A stretch of DNA of 41,312 nucleotides from Alistipes sp. (GTDB lineage Bacteria; Bacteroidota; Bacteroidia; Bacteroidales; Rikenellaceae). Shown here piece by piece: positions 14,712-22,398 of the stretch; the first letter of the stretch is position 1; each line of letters begins with the position of its first letter. The stretch spans positions 1 to 41,312 of the forward strand of contig JAFYOF010000127.1 in NCBI GenBank assembly GCA_017560305.1. The letters run 5' to 3'. Position numbers and translations under genes: made by a program. A model generated the notes under the pieces. The model did not search any database and was not told the DNA's origin. It saw only the letters and a list, made by a program, of their open reading frames with translations.

Positions 14712-15875
14712 TTACTTCACGCTGATGATAGTTGCGCGGCTGAGGCGTGGATCATCGTAGAACATATTGTTCACGCCACCGTGGAACTCAACTGTGAGCT
14801 GGTCTGCATTAACACCGTACTCGTTCACGAGGCAGTTGTAAACAGCCTGTGCACGCTCCTTAGAGAGGCGGTTGTTAATCTGGTCGTTACCAGTTGCAGC
14901 GTCAGCATAACCAGAGATTGTGTAAACTACATCGTTGTTGAGGTCCTTGATAGCCTTAGCCAAGAGGCTGAGGTTCACGCGTGCCTCGTCAACAAGCTCG
15001 CTCTTGTTAATCTCGAATGTTACGAATACTGGAGCAACAACCTTAACCTGCTCCTTGCGTACCTCTGGCTTGCGGTTCTTGAGGTCAGCATTCTCCTTCT
15101 CCAAAGCTGCTACCTCACGACGCAAGTTGTCGAGTGCTGTCTGGTTAGTTGTCTCGCGAACGATTGTTGTGTTGCGATCCCAACCACGCTTGTTGAAGTT
15201 GTAAGACAAACCGAGTGTTGCGCTGAGGTTACCCTCGTGGTTACGACCACCTACCTCGCCCTCGAATGTGTCAGCCAACATACCGCCACGAACATCAAGG
15301 TAGATATCGAATCTCTCGCCCAAACGGAAAGAGTTCATAATACCTGCTGCATAAGTTACGCTCTGGTTCTTTGGCTCATCCCAAGTGCAGATCCAACCTA
15401 CACCAACATATGGCTGAATATCCCAGAAACGATCCTCACGGTAACCACCGATAATGTTCGAAAGGTTGAACATAAAGTCAACATGAGCATTAACGAAAGG
15501 ATACTGCTGGTATGTAAGCCAGTAACCGTGACCGCCCTTCTCTGGTACAGCCTCACCTGTTGAGTGAGCTCCGTTCTGAGTAGCGCCCTTATAAGAGAGA
15601 CCATGTACCATCAAACGAGTACCGATAGATGGAGTAAACCACTTACCTACTGCGATCTCATATGCAGGAGTCAAACGATCCATAAACACCAACTCCTTGT
15701 TATGGTCACCGAAATATGCCTGTGCACCAGCACCTGCCTGAATAAACCAGTTATCCCAAAAACCGTTTGTAATGAAACGATGCTTATTCTCGTCGACAAT
15801 CACCGTCTCGGTTGTCTGTGCAAAGAGTGCGTTTGCGCTCAATGCAAGAACAAAAATCATAAATAACTTCTTCAT
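14712..15875 (-). CDS. OmpA-family outer membrane porin
   Basis: An abundant-type outer membrane protein with a beta-barrel and a peptidoglycan-binding OmpA domain. The 387-residue product has a Sec signal peptide (cleavage after ANALFA, near residue 19), a barrel region about 35-230, a short coiled coil (LRREVAALEKENADLKNR), and a C-terminal OmpA domain (about 270-387). This domain has FEINKSELVDEARVNL and the helix NNRLSKERAQAVYNCL; the peptidoglycan-contacting Asp/Arg are in the SGYADAATG and NRLSKERA segments. Own promoter and terminator indicate an independent unit. Codon choice resembles rpsA, suggesting high expression. It is probably not part of the polysaccharide machinery. Confidence 0.92.
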   Translation of the reverse strand: MKKLFMIFVLALSANALFAQTTETVIVDENKHRFITNGFWDNWFIQAGAGAQAYFGDHNKELVFMDRLTPAYEIAVGKWFTPSIGTRLMVHGLSYKGATQNGAHSTGEAVPEKGGHGYWLTYQQYPFVNAHVDFMFNLSNIIGGYREDRFWDIQPYVGVGWICTWDEPKNQSVTYAAGIMNSFRLGERFDIYLDVRGGMLADTFEGEVGGRNHEGNLSATLGLSYNFNKRGWDRNTTIVRETTNQTALDNLRREVAALEKENADLKNRKPEVRKEQVKVVAPVFVTFEINKSELVDEARVNLSLLAKAIKDLNNDVVYTISGYADAATGNDQINNRLSKERAQAVYNCLVNEYGVNADQLTVEFHGGVNNMFYDDPRLSRATIISVK

Positions 15876-15936
15876 CTTAATCTACTCTTTTATTTATTTT
15901 TGTTAAATATAATCCCTCAAAAAATCAATTTACGCA

Positions 15937-15944
15937 CAAAGTTA
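15937..15944 (-). promoter_or_regulatory. -7 element for the porin gene
   Basis: The minus strand reads TAACTTTG, matching the consensus, about 62 bases upstream of the start codon. No clear TTTG is visible at -33. Confidence 0.5.
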
Positions 15945-16065
15945 CAAATAATATTCTTTGGTTGGTGCTTTTTTCTAAACTTTTTTAACAATTTATTTAC
16001 ACTCTAACTGTGCTGTAAACATCCTGCAAATCAGCCATTCGCAACAACCAAGAAGATTTGTAACT

Positions 16066-16094
16066 AAAAGGAGCGCCTTATGGAAAGGCGCCCT
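16066..16094 (-). terminator. terminator of the hprK-like/wza/wzc transcript
   Basis: GAGCGCCTT (16071-16079) pairs with AAGGCGCCC (16085-16093); the A/C mismatch is a U-G wobble in minus-strand RNA, and A 16066-16069 gives a short U-tract. It lies just after the Wzc stop codon. Confidence 0.7.
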
Positions 16095-16100
16095 TTCCGT

Positions 16101-18494
16101 TTATGCTCTATTATTTCTAAATCTTGAGAATAAACCCTTCTTCTGCGTACCATAGCCGTAGCCGTAACCATAACCGCCATAACCATAGCCTCCATAGCCA
16201 TAGCCGTAACCATATCCATAACCACGGCGGTGGATATCGCTGCCGTTAAAGATAAGTGCCATATTACGAAGTTTCTTCTCCTGATAGAGTTCCTCAAGTT
16301 CTGGCAACTGACGACGGTCAAGACGACCAGCGCGCACCACAAACAATGTGATATCGGCTACACGGTTTGAAATATCGCCATCGGCAATAATTCCAAATGG
16401 CACATTATCAATAATGATAAAGTCGTAAACCTCTCGCATCTGCGCTACAAGCTCATCCAAACGCTCGCTGAGCAACAACTCCGATGGGTTTGGAGCAACC
16501 ATACCTGCAGGAACGAGGTCTACATTTGGCATAAAGTCAGTATGCAAAATATCAGTTGCTGTCAATGTTGGGTCAGCGAGATAGTTGGTCAAACCAATCT
16601 GACGACGACCCAATGACTGGCTCAATGTACCCTTACGGATATCCGCATCAATCAAAAGCACCTTCTTCTGTGCATTCGCCAAACTGCGTGCAAGGTTAGT
16701 TGTAACAAAGGTCTTACCTGCACTCTCGTTGAAAGATGTGAGTGTCAAAACCTTAAGTTCCTTTTCACCCTTGAGCATAAAGTTCATATTCGTACGAAGG
16801 ATGCGGAATGACTCAACAAGAATCTCGCTCAACTCTGGCGCAACATTGCCATCAGCAACACTCTTTGCAAAGCCCTTATCCTGAGGAATATCACCGATAA
16901 TAGGAACGCTAACTGCATTCTTGATCTCACGGCGAGAGTGAACTCGCGTATCAAGGAACATAAGCAAAAGGAACCACACCGCTGGAATCGCAAGACCAAC
17001 CAAAATACCGAGAAGAATAATGCGATTACGCATTGGCGAGATAGGCACATTGCTACCCGATGTATCTTCGATAATCTGCGCATTGGTATCCACCATCGAC
17101 TGCGTCAAGGCGTTCTCCTCACGCTTGTTTAGAAGGAAAGTATAGAGCGCCTCCTTGAGTTTCTGTTGACGCTCGATAGAGAGCATACCACGCTCCTGAC
17201 TTGGGATCTGCTGGAAACGAGCCTTCGCTCTGCGCTCGCGGCTTTGCAAATCCTCAGTCTGCGCCTCTATATTAGCAATAAGGTTGCCGATTGTTCTTAC
17301 AATTGTCTGCTTCAAAGCGTGCAGATTCTTGTTCAACTCCAAAACAACTGGGTTGTTTGTATTACCATCCTCGGCAAGTTTGTCGCGGCGCAACTTCAGC
17401 ATATTGTACTGATTGATAAGTTCCTCAGTATTTGCGCTACTCAAACCTGTATTGGCAGGGATAAGCTCTACATCCTTGGTTGGGTCTGTCAAGTAGGCGT
17501 GGATATACTTCGCAAGTTCCAACTGCGCATGCAACTCTGCTACATCCTGACTATACTTGATTGTCTCGCTCTCATAACGACCCGCGGTAGGAGCAACGCC
17601 GTTAATCATCTGGTTAGAGATCTTAAACGCCTCCAAATCCTTCTCAACGCTGCCCAAATCCTGCTCGATAATAATCAGTCGCTCGTTGATAAAGTTTGCT
17701 GTGTTGATTGCAATCTGGTTCTTATCCTTGATTGACTGCTCGTTGTAGATTGCAATAATCGTATTAAGGATATCCTCTGCCTTGATTGGCGAGTTATCCT
17801 TCAACGAGAGTTTCAGGATAGGAGCCTCCTGCTCTACCTGACGAATAGCAAAGTTAGACAGATAGTAACCCGCCATCGCATCCACAGGCACCTGTGACAC
17901 ATAGATTGGTCTATCAATCCACGACTCGTTCAGGAAGTTTGTTGGCGTAAAGCGCAACTCGCCCGCAGGCGTAGGGATTGGCTCATTCAACTTACCGACA
18001 AAGATTTCAGTCTCCGCAGCACCTGAGAAACTGCTCAACTCGATACCGCCCTCTGGCTTCAATGTCGCAACAAAATTGATTGAGCGATTCTTGCTCTCCT
18101 CGGGAACAACGAGGGTTACAGGAGAGGTTGTATAGCACTCCTCATAACGCAGGTTAGACTTAATCTTGTAGCTGATATTCGCATTCAAGCGATTGATAAC
18201 AGCACGGAAAAGGTTCTTTGACTGGAAACGATAGATCTCGTTTGTTACATTCACCTTATTGATAAGATTATCATAGCGGTCGAAACTTGCCGAGTAGCGG
18301 TTTGAACTCTCGGGGTCCTTGATGATAATCGTTGCCGTTCTGAAGTAGACAAATGGAGCGCTGGCATACTTATACCACGCCACGCCTACGCAGAGCAGGA
18401 TAGAGAGCACGAACCAGGGCCACTTTGACAAAAGATACAAAGCAAGGTCTATGAGGTTCAACTCATCTGATTTCTTATTATTTGTGGGTTTCAT
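16101..18494 (-). CDS. wzc: Wzc-like polysaccharide co-polymerase/bacterial tyrosine kinase
   Basis: An inner-membrane protein that controls chain length and export of Wzy-dependent polysaccharide by cyclic autophosphorylation. The 797-residue product has a Wzz domain with membrane helices near residues 29-55 and 500-525, a periplasmic coiled-coil region (270-460), and a C-terminal BY-kinase. The kinase has Walker A around NESAGKT (589-595), Walker A' LLIDADIR (613-620) and Walker B IIIDNVP (693-699). The kinase ends in a Gly-Tyr repeat tail with 11 tyrosines (about 758-783), the expected autophosphorylation cluster, then TQKKGLFSRFRNNRA. The gene follows wza after 25 bases. The unusually regular tail is encoded by a hexanucleotide repeat. 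Confidence 0.94.
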   Translation of the reverse strand: MKPTNNKKSDELNLIDLALYLLSKWPWFVLSILLCVGVAWYKYASAPFVYFRTATIIIKDPESSNRYSASFDRYDNLINKVNVTNEIYRFQSKNLFRAVINRLNANISYKIKSNLRYEECYTTSPVTLVVPEESKNRSINFVATLKPEGGIELSSFSGAAETEIFVGKLNEPIPTPAGELRFTPTNFLNESWIDRPIYVSQVPVDAMAGYYLSNFAIRQVEQEAPILKLSLKDNSPIKAEDILNTIIAIYNEQSIKDKNQIAINTANFINERLIIIEQDLGSVEKDLEAFKISNQMINGVAPTAGRYESETIKYSQDVAELHAQLELAKYIHAYLTDPTKDVELIPANTGLSSANTEELINQYNMLKLRRDKLAEDGNTNNPVVLELNKNLHALKQTIVRTIGNLIANIEAQTEDLQSRERRAKARFQQIPSQERGMLSIERQQKLKEALYTFLLNKREENALTQSMVDTNAQIIEDTSGSNVPISPMRNRIILLGILVGLAIPAVWFLLLMFLDTRVHSRREIKNAVSVPIIGDIPQDKGFAKSVADGNVAPELSEILVESFRILRTNMNFMLKGEKELKVLTLTSFNESAGKTFVTTNLARSLANAQKKVLLIDADIRKGTLSQSLGRRQIGLTNYLADPTLTATDILHTDFMPNVDLVPAGMVAPNPSELLLSERLDELVAQMREVYDFIIIDNVPFGIIADGDISNRVADITLFVVRAGRLDRRQLPELEELYQEKKLRNMALIFNGSDIHRRGYGYGYGYGYGGYGYGGYGYGYGYGTQKKGLFSRFRNNRA
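16145..16222 (-). repeat. degenerate hexanucleotide repeat encoding the Wzc Gly-Tyr tail
   Basis: About twelve imperfect copies of a 6-base unit (GGY TAY on the coding strand), interrupted by two extra Gly codons, encode the tyrosine tail. Because the unit is six bases, gain or loss of a copy stays in frame and changes only the number of tyrosines. Confidence 0.85.
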
Positions 18495-18519
18495 AGTATA
18501 TAATTATTTTTCTTATTCT

Positions 18520-19311
18520 TTATCGTGTGGTGTACCACAAAATTACAGAAGCTGTACTTGCCAATGATGTAATAAGAGAGATGTACTGGATAATCTTATC
18601 CTCTGCAGATCTCTGCTTGAACTTTGGCTCGACATAAACGATATCGTTCTGCTGCAAATAATAGCAAGGAGAGTCGAAAATCTCTTTGCTCTGTATATTG
18701 TGAATAAACTTTTGACGCTTGCCATCAATCTCACGAATTACAATCACGCGATCAAGGCGAGCATTCGAAGCCAAATCACCAGCATTTGCAATAGCCTCCA
18801 GAATAGTTACTCTGTCGCCATCAACGGTATAGACACCGCTACCAACTGCACCAAGCATCACATACTTAAAGTTAAGGAACTCAACCGACACATGTGGGTC
18901 GCTGATATAATTACCCTCAACAATCTTGTTCTGGATTAACTCCTTCACATCGCCAACACGCAAGCCCTCAACCTTGAGTTTGCCAAGCATTGGGAATACG
19001 ATATAACCCTCGTTGTCAACTCGGTAGCCGAGGTCCTTTGCCGCGCCATCACGCTGCGCGCTGATATCACCACCATCGGTTGAGATATTCACGATGCCGT
19101 TCTGATTGTTGAAAGGCAACGCCAACTCGGGATTCTTGCAGCTCACCACAATACCCAATCGGTCATCGCAATGAACAATCGCCTCGTGGTTGACACTCAC
19201 ATTCAAAATCTCATCATCTGCCCAGTCTGCCAGATAAGGAATCTTCTTATGCGAGGCACAAGACGAGAGCAATGCCAATGCAAGGAAAAATAGATAAAAC
19301 TTCGTTCTCAT
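18520..19311 (-). CDS. wza: Wza-like polysaccharide export lipoprotein
   Basis: The outer-membrane export channel component for capsule/EPS. The 263-residue product has a lipoprotein signal (LSSC, Cys18), a Poly_export domain (about 35-125), and an SLBB region (VMLGAVGSGVYTVDGDRVTILEAIANAGDL, near 150-180). It ends in a hydrophobic helix (ITSLASTASVILWY), as is usual for the shorter Bacteroidetes Wza proteins that lack the long E. coli barrel helix. It lies between the HprK-like gene (33 bases upstream) and wzc (25 bases downstream) in one transcript. Confidence 0.92.
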   Translation of the reverse strand: MRTKFYLFFLALALLSSCASHKKIPYLADWADDEILNVSVNHEAIVHCDDRLGIVVSCKNPELALPFNNQNGIVNISTDGGDISAQRDGAAKDLGYRVDNEGYIVFPMLGKLKVEGLRVGDVKELIQNKIVEGNYISDPHVSVEFLNFKYVMLGAVGSGVYTVDGDRVTILEAIANAGDLASNARLDRVIVIREIDGKRQKFIHNIQSKEIFDSPCYYLQQNDIVYVEPKFKQRSAEDKIIQYISLITSLASTASVILWYTTR

Positions 19312-19344
19312 AATTGATATTTTTATTAACTTATTTATTTCTTA

Positions 19345-20226
19345 TTATTTCTCAATCGCTTCACGGCAAACTTGCGCCGCATCGGTGTTTGGCAGACAAT
19401 CCATCACGCCCACCTTTACCGACTGCGCTACCGCTGCCAGCGTATCACACATTTTGTTGTACAACTCATCATCGAATCTTAGCACAGCACAACTTGGCAA
19501 CATCTCCACAAATGCCTCACATCCTCGGCGGCGTGTAAAACGATTCTCTGGCGCCTGACGCAGACGCACCACGCCCTGCACCTGGGCTGAACGATTCTTG
19601 TAGCAATGGGTCTTGCCGCTCCAGGGAGAGCCGTAAACCTTCACCTCACCGCCCTCAATTCTTATCATCGGATTATCGTCGTTGAGCAACTCCGACTCCC
19701 CAAAAGCCTCCAGCCACATACGCGAATGGGTACTCTTGCCCGTGCCGCTCTTGCCGAGGAACATATAAGCCTTGTCGCCGAGTGTAACGGTTGAAGAGTG
19801 AATCGAAACGCCATCGTGCCACACTATCGCCTGACCAAATGCGATGCGGAGCAACGATGAAAGCGATGCCGCGCACATCTTGTCCTGCCAATCCAACGAC
19901 AAAAGCGCCTTGCTGAAGCGGTCGGTCAGGAACATATAGTGAGTATGCTGATGATTATCGAATGTTGTTGTGATTACATAACCACCCTCCACTCGGATGA
20001 TGGTCACGCAACCCATATCATTTACTACCTGCTCAAGCACCTCTCCAGACTCCAGGCTGGGGATAAGCTCCTCTGCCACACACTCCGCCTCAAGGATAGG
20101 TGTCTGCTCGCCCGCTTCCTCAACGCGGAAATCGCGCATAGTAGGCAGCAATGCATCAACCGCCACACCCTCGGGCACAGAGAGCATCATTGTGAGATTT
20201 GCTATATTGTAGTAGTATTTCTTCAT
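19345..20226 (-). CDS. HprK-related serine kinase-like protein
   Basis: A P-loop protein resembling the C-terminal kinase domain of HPr kinase/phosphorylase. The 293-residue product has an unrecognised N-terminal part (1-130), then VWHDGVSIHSSTVTLG leading into Walker A LGKSGTGKSTHSR (157-169) and LLNDDNP (180-186), the position of the HprK Asp-rich motif. The C-terminal section with GSPWSGKTH and AVLRFDDELYNK also fits HprK-related kinases of polysaccharide and peptide-modification clusters. No HPr or PTS gene is nearby. It is the first gene of a wza-wzc transcript with its own promoter, and follows a PqqD-like and a nucleotidyltransferase gene. The target is unknown. Confidence 0.8.
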   Translation of the reverse strand: MKKYYYNIANLTMMLSVPEGVAVDALLPTMRDFRVEEAGEQTPILEAECVAEELIPSLESGEVLEQVVNDMGCVTIIRVEGGYVITTTFDNHQHTHYMFLTDRFSKALLSLDWQDKMCAASLSSLLRIAFGQAIVWHDGVSIHSSTVTLGDKAYMFLGKSGTGKSTHSRMWLEAFGESELLNDDNPMIRIEGGEVKVYGSPWSGKTHCYKNRSAQVQGVVRLRQAPENRFTRRRGCEAFVEMLPSCAVLRFDDELYNKMCDTLAAVAQSVKVGVMDCLPNTDAAQVCREAIEK

Positions 20227-20267
20227 TCTTGCTATTTATACTCGTTTCCCTTACGATTAAGAAGTCC

Positions 20268-20298
20268 CAAAGTTACCATCTAAACTGATAAATTCCAA
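20268..20298 (-). promoter_or_regulatory. internal promoter for hprK-like/wza/wzc
   Basis: On the minus strand TTG (20296-20298), 20 bp, then TAACTTTG (20268-20275) fits the consensus, about 42 bases before the start codon. It separates the export genes from the long glycosyltransferase transcript. The 110-base gap 20227-20336 holds nothing else I can support. Confidence 0.7.
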
Positions 20299-20336
20299 CT
20301 CTCGGACTCCATTTATGTAACAATATCCCTCTATAT

Positions 20337-21434
20337 TTATCGCACCTGACCTCTCAACAAATCCACGAATATCCAAAAGGCCTCCTTTGGAGCATATCGA
20401 TAGACAAATGGGAGTTTTTTGCAAAAGGTTATAGCTGTGTTCAGTTTTCTTCTCCACGCAGAGTTTTCGGCTGCTGTTCTATCGTCGTGCTGGCATCCAA
20501 AGTTACCTGCTTGGCAAACTATTTCAAGCAAAGGATGAGCATCTTTTGCAATATCCATATAAGGCAAACTCACCTGAGGCAAACCAAGATGCTTGACTAA
20601 AAATGCGTGCAGCAACTGATTCCATCTACCTAAACCAAGTTTTTGGCAAACCTTCTGCATCTCGGTCTTATCGACCCTATCGCTCAGGCAGTAACTCGCT
20701 CGTGCCATATCGCACAACTGACGCAATCCGACACCCCAACCAAGCGCGTGCTTTAGAATATGAGTGTTTAGCATCAACAGATTAAGTACGGGCGATGGAA
20801 TTGCAATCTTCAAATCTTCTTCCGCACCGAGCAACATCGTTTCATACCCATAACTCCACACCAACTCATCCACATAACCCTGCACAAATGGGTTATGCAA
20901 ATCCGTCAAACGAGAGTGGTGCTCCACATCGAAGCCCTGCCACTTATAGATGCCTGCGCCATCGGGCATCATTGTAAATGAGCCGCTTATCCTCTTTGCG
21001 ACCTCTGCTGCCGCAGCCCACTCATCCGCCGAAAACCACAAATCGATGTCGCCCGACTCTCTGAGTGATGGCACGGCATACATCTGTGCCACGCCTTGTC
21101 CCTTCTGCAGCACGGGATGCAGACCCGCCTCACTAAAGACCTTGCATAGAGCTGCCAGCGCCTTGTTCATCTGCTCGCTGCGCCGCTCGATGGCATCCAC
21201 CTGCGCCACCCATTTCAGACCGTGCATCGTTGGCGGCATCAGGTGCTCGGGCAGATAGGATATTCCGCGATAGACTATGCCTGTCACGGTCTGCGAATGG
21301 GAAATCCTGTAGAGTTCACGCCACTGCTGCTCATCGAGTGGGAAGAGGGACATTTCATCCACCTCGCGCTCCCACAAACCAGCACGCAACAACGCCAGCA
21401 ACGCCGAAAAAACTCTATCCTTCAAGATCTTCAT
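20337..21434 (-). CDS. nucleotidyltransferase family protein (NTP_transf_5 type)
   Basis: A 365-residue protein of the uncharacterised nucleotidyltransferase group found in polysaccharide and RiPP-like loci. The polymerase-beta-type active site is visible: LQKGQG (109-114), then P-S-L-R125 and SGDIDLWF (127-134) giving the paired Asp129/Asp131. The C-terminal half is helical (HILKHALGWGVGLRQLCD). The predicted activity is transfer of a nucleotide or nucleotide-like group to a protein, sugar or small molecule; the substrate is unknown. It starts 7 bases after the PqqD-like gene, so the two are translationally linked. Confidence 0.78.
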   Translation of the reverse strand: MKILKDRVFSALLALLRAGLWEREVDEMSLFPLDEQQWRELYRISHSQTVTGIVYRGISYLPEHLMPPTMHGLKWVAQVDAIERRSEQMNKALAALCKVFSEAGLHPVLQKGQGVAQMYAVPSLRESGDIDLWFSADEWAAAAEVAKRISGSFTMMPDGAGIYKWQGFDVEHHSRLTDLHNPFVQGYVDELVWSYGYETMLLGAEEDLKIAIPSPVLNLLMLNTHILKHALGWGVGLRQLCDMARASYCLSDRVDKTEMQKVCQKLGLGRWNQLLHAFLVKHLGLPQVSLPYMDIAKDAHPLLEIVCQAGNFGCQHDDRTAAENSAWRRKLNTAITFCKKLPFVYRYAPKEAFWIFVDLLRGQVR

Positions 21435-21441
21435 CCCCCAC

Positions 21442-21711
21442 CTATTCTGTCACAAGACCGAGCTTGATCCACTCCTCAACCAGCGCCTTCACATCCTCAA
21501 TGGTCTGAGCATACTCCACCTCATACTCCTCGCAGAGATAGTTCGCCATCTGCTCCACATCCAGTTCGCCATCGCCAATGTGTTGCCAAATCTGCGCAGC
21601 GGTCTCGTTGAGCGTGTAGACATTCGTGAGATTCACCTCGCTGGCAAGCGCATCCACAAGCATATAGACGCTGCCCATCTTGCGAAGTTTAAGTTGTGAC
21701 CTTAGTTTCAT
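21442..21711 (-). CDS. PqqD family protein (RRE-type peptide-binding domain)
   Basis: An 89-residue PqqD-fold protein. PqqD domains (RiPP recognition elements) bind leader peptides and present them to modifying enzymes. The sequence shows the family pattern YTLNETAAQIWQHIGDGELDVEQM and the winged-helix continuation LCEEYEVEYAQTIEDVKALVEEWIKLGLV. It is 10 bases after the priming sugar transferase gene and 7 bases before the nucleotidyltransferase. No radical SAM enzyme or cyclase is in the window, and no obvious precursor peptide, so it may work on a different partner. Confidence 0.88.
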   Translation of the reverse strand: MKLRSQLKLRKMGSVYMLVDALASEVNLTNVYTLNETAAQIWQHIGDGELDVEQMANYLCEEYEVEYAQTIEDVKALVEEWIKLGLVTE

Positions 21712-21721
21712 TCTCTTTTCG

Positions 21722-22396
21722 TTAGAACTTCTTGCCTGTGAGGATTGACACAGCGGTCAAGAAGATGATTTTAATATCGAGCCACAATGAACGGTTGTAG
21801 AGATAGTCCAAATCCATACGCAGACGCTCCAGCATCTTCTCCATCGTGTCGGTGTAGCCGTTGTACAATGTCGCCATAGAGAACAAGCCTGGGCGCATAT
21901 TGTAAAGCAACTTGTAGTCGGGGTTGTACTCCATAATCTGGTCGATGAAGAACTGGCGCTCGGGGCGATAACCCACAAACGACATATCTCCCTTCAACAC
22001 ATTCCACAACTGCGGCAACTCATCGACATGATGGTCGCGGATGAAACGACCCACCTTTGTCAAGCGGTCATCATCGCTGCCGTTGTAGAGCTGAGGACGA
22101 CCACCGCTCTCGGCATCAATAATCATCGAGCGGAACTTGTAGAGGGTGAATGGCTTGCCCTTCATTCCGATACGCTCCTGACTAAAGATTGGGTTGCCTC
22201 CATCCTCAAGTTTGATTGCAATCCATATAATCAGACATACGGGTGAGAACACCAGCAGTCCGACAATGGCTGCGAAGAGGTCAAACGAGCGTTTGATAAA
22301 CGCCGCCAACCACGAATACTTAATCTGCTTGTCCGCGGCATTCCCACTGCCTGCACAAGCAACTCTTTCTTCCGTTACCTTAATCCCTTTTTCCAT
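21722..22396 (-). CDS. initiating phosphoglycosyl transferase (WcaJ/WbaP-like, short form)
   Basis: Starts the polysaccharide repeat by moving a sugar-phosphate from a UDP-sugar to undecaprenyl phosphate at the inner membrane. The 224-residue monotopic enzyme has one hydrophobic re-entrant segment (about 39-62, FDLFAAIVGLLVFSPVCLIIWIAIKL), then KFRSM (87-91), the catalytic pair region DELPQLWNVLKGDMSFVG (125-142) and YRPER (143-147). It lacks the N-terminal multi-helix domain of full-length WcaJ, as is usual in Bacteroidetes. The first sugar cannot be read from sequence. It follows a GT4 gene by 2 bases and is followed by the PqqD gene. Confidence 0.93.
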   Translation of the reverse strand: MEKGIKVTEERVACAGSGNAADKQIKYSWLAAFIKRSFDLFAAIVGLLVFSPVCLIIWIAIKLEDGGNPIFSQERIGMKGKPFTLYKFRSMIIDAESGGRPQLYNGSDDDRLTKVGRFIRDHHVDELPQLWNVLKGDMSFVGYRPERQFFIDQIMEYNPDYKLLYNMRPGLFSMATLYNGYTDTMEKMLERLRMDLDYLYNRSLWLDIKIIFLTAVSILTGKKF

Positions 22397-22398
22397 AT

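Noticed and set aside
14643..15563. 306-codon frame antisense to the OmpA-family porin
   Set aside because: It mirrors the biased codon use of the porin gene, has a Cys/Val/Leu-rich low-information product, and the porin on the other strand has clear signal peptide and domain evidence.
17166..17735. 189-codon frame antisense to wzc
   Set aside because: Opposite the coiled-coil region of a well-supported Wzc gene; product looks like reverse-complement noise.
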